From the NCBI GenBank assembly GCA_001898185.1, contig MKTI01000013.1, forward strand, positions 124,001-188,000: a DNA stretch of 64,000 nucleotides, written 5' to 3'. Made by a program: the position numbers and the translations under genes. The DNA comes from Cellulomonas sp. 73-145 (GTDB lineage: Bacteria > Actinomycetota > Actinomycetes > Actinomycetales > Cellulomonadaceae). Below the pieces are notes generated by a model that did no database searches, was not told the origin of the DNA, and worked only from the letters and a program-made list of their open reading frames with translations. Of the stretch, positions 61,268 to 64,000 are shown piece after piece; the first letter of the stretch is position 1, and each line of letters opens with the position of its first letter.

Positions 61268-64000
<2,733 letters not shown>

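Overview
The window is about 64 kb of very GC-rich chromosome from a high-GC Gram-positive (actinobacterial) bacterium. The evidence is frequent GTG starts, mostly TGA stops, purine-rich ribosome sites, and genes tied to mycothiol biology (Mca, a DinB-fold protein) together with actinobacterial families such as DUF4307, DUF501 and PIN-PhoH. A family-7 carbohydrate esterase (acetylxylan/cephalosporin-C deacetylase) and the gene repertoire suggest Cellulomonas or a relative. This assignment is inference. I see no rRNA, CRISPR array, insertion sequence, phage or origin, so the region reads as core chromosome with small accessory cassettes.

Left part (1-12.7 kb): a peptide/oligopeptide ABC importer, with its lipoprotein binding protein divergent from two permeases and an ATPase cut by the window edge. 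DedA, DinB, an MFS carrier, a VOC protein and a TDT-family transporter follow. Then comes an accessory group of a sedolisin protease without an export signal, a membrane-anchored PAF-acetylhydrolase-like hydrolase, and a secreted protein with four DUF4214-like repeats. Next (12.7-24.5 kb): GNAT, YchF, an ABC exporter pair, RmuC, IspH, a tightly coupled xseA-xseB-sugar kinase-carbonic anhydrase operon, and class II fumarase.

Middle (24.5-44.4 kb): a PadR-controlled DHA2 efflux pump, a large secreted subtilisin, a PIN-PhoH gene preceded by a small uncharted ORF, UppS, a PAQR/hemolysin III membrane protein, a nitrilase-fold amidase, Mca with a coupled one-TM protein, DUF4307, GreA, PhzF, and the metB-ilvA pair divergent from msrA. 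A DUF1905 protein, an ATP-dependent DNA ligase and an FKBP follow.

Right part (44.5-64 kb): a hydrolase-tetR operon behind a palindrome-bearing promoter, the CE7 esterase, cystathionine beta-synthase, an ABC-2 drug/lantibiotic-type exporter, a MarR/MFS pair, a short-variable-arm tRNA with anticodon UAA, NDH-2, an EamA/LysR pair and a CNNM/CorC protein. It ends with the housekeeping run pntB-eno-ftsB-like-DUF501-ppx. Together metB and CBS link methionine and cysteine metabolism. NDH-2, PntB, fumarase and enolase are central energy metabolism. Regulators (PadR, MarR, TetR, LysR) sit next to their probable targets, several with visible inverted-repeat operators. Most operon ends carry long perfect GC-rich hairpins without a T-tract.
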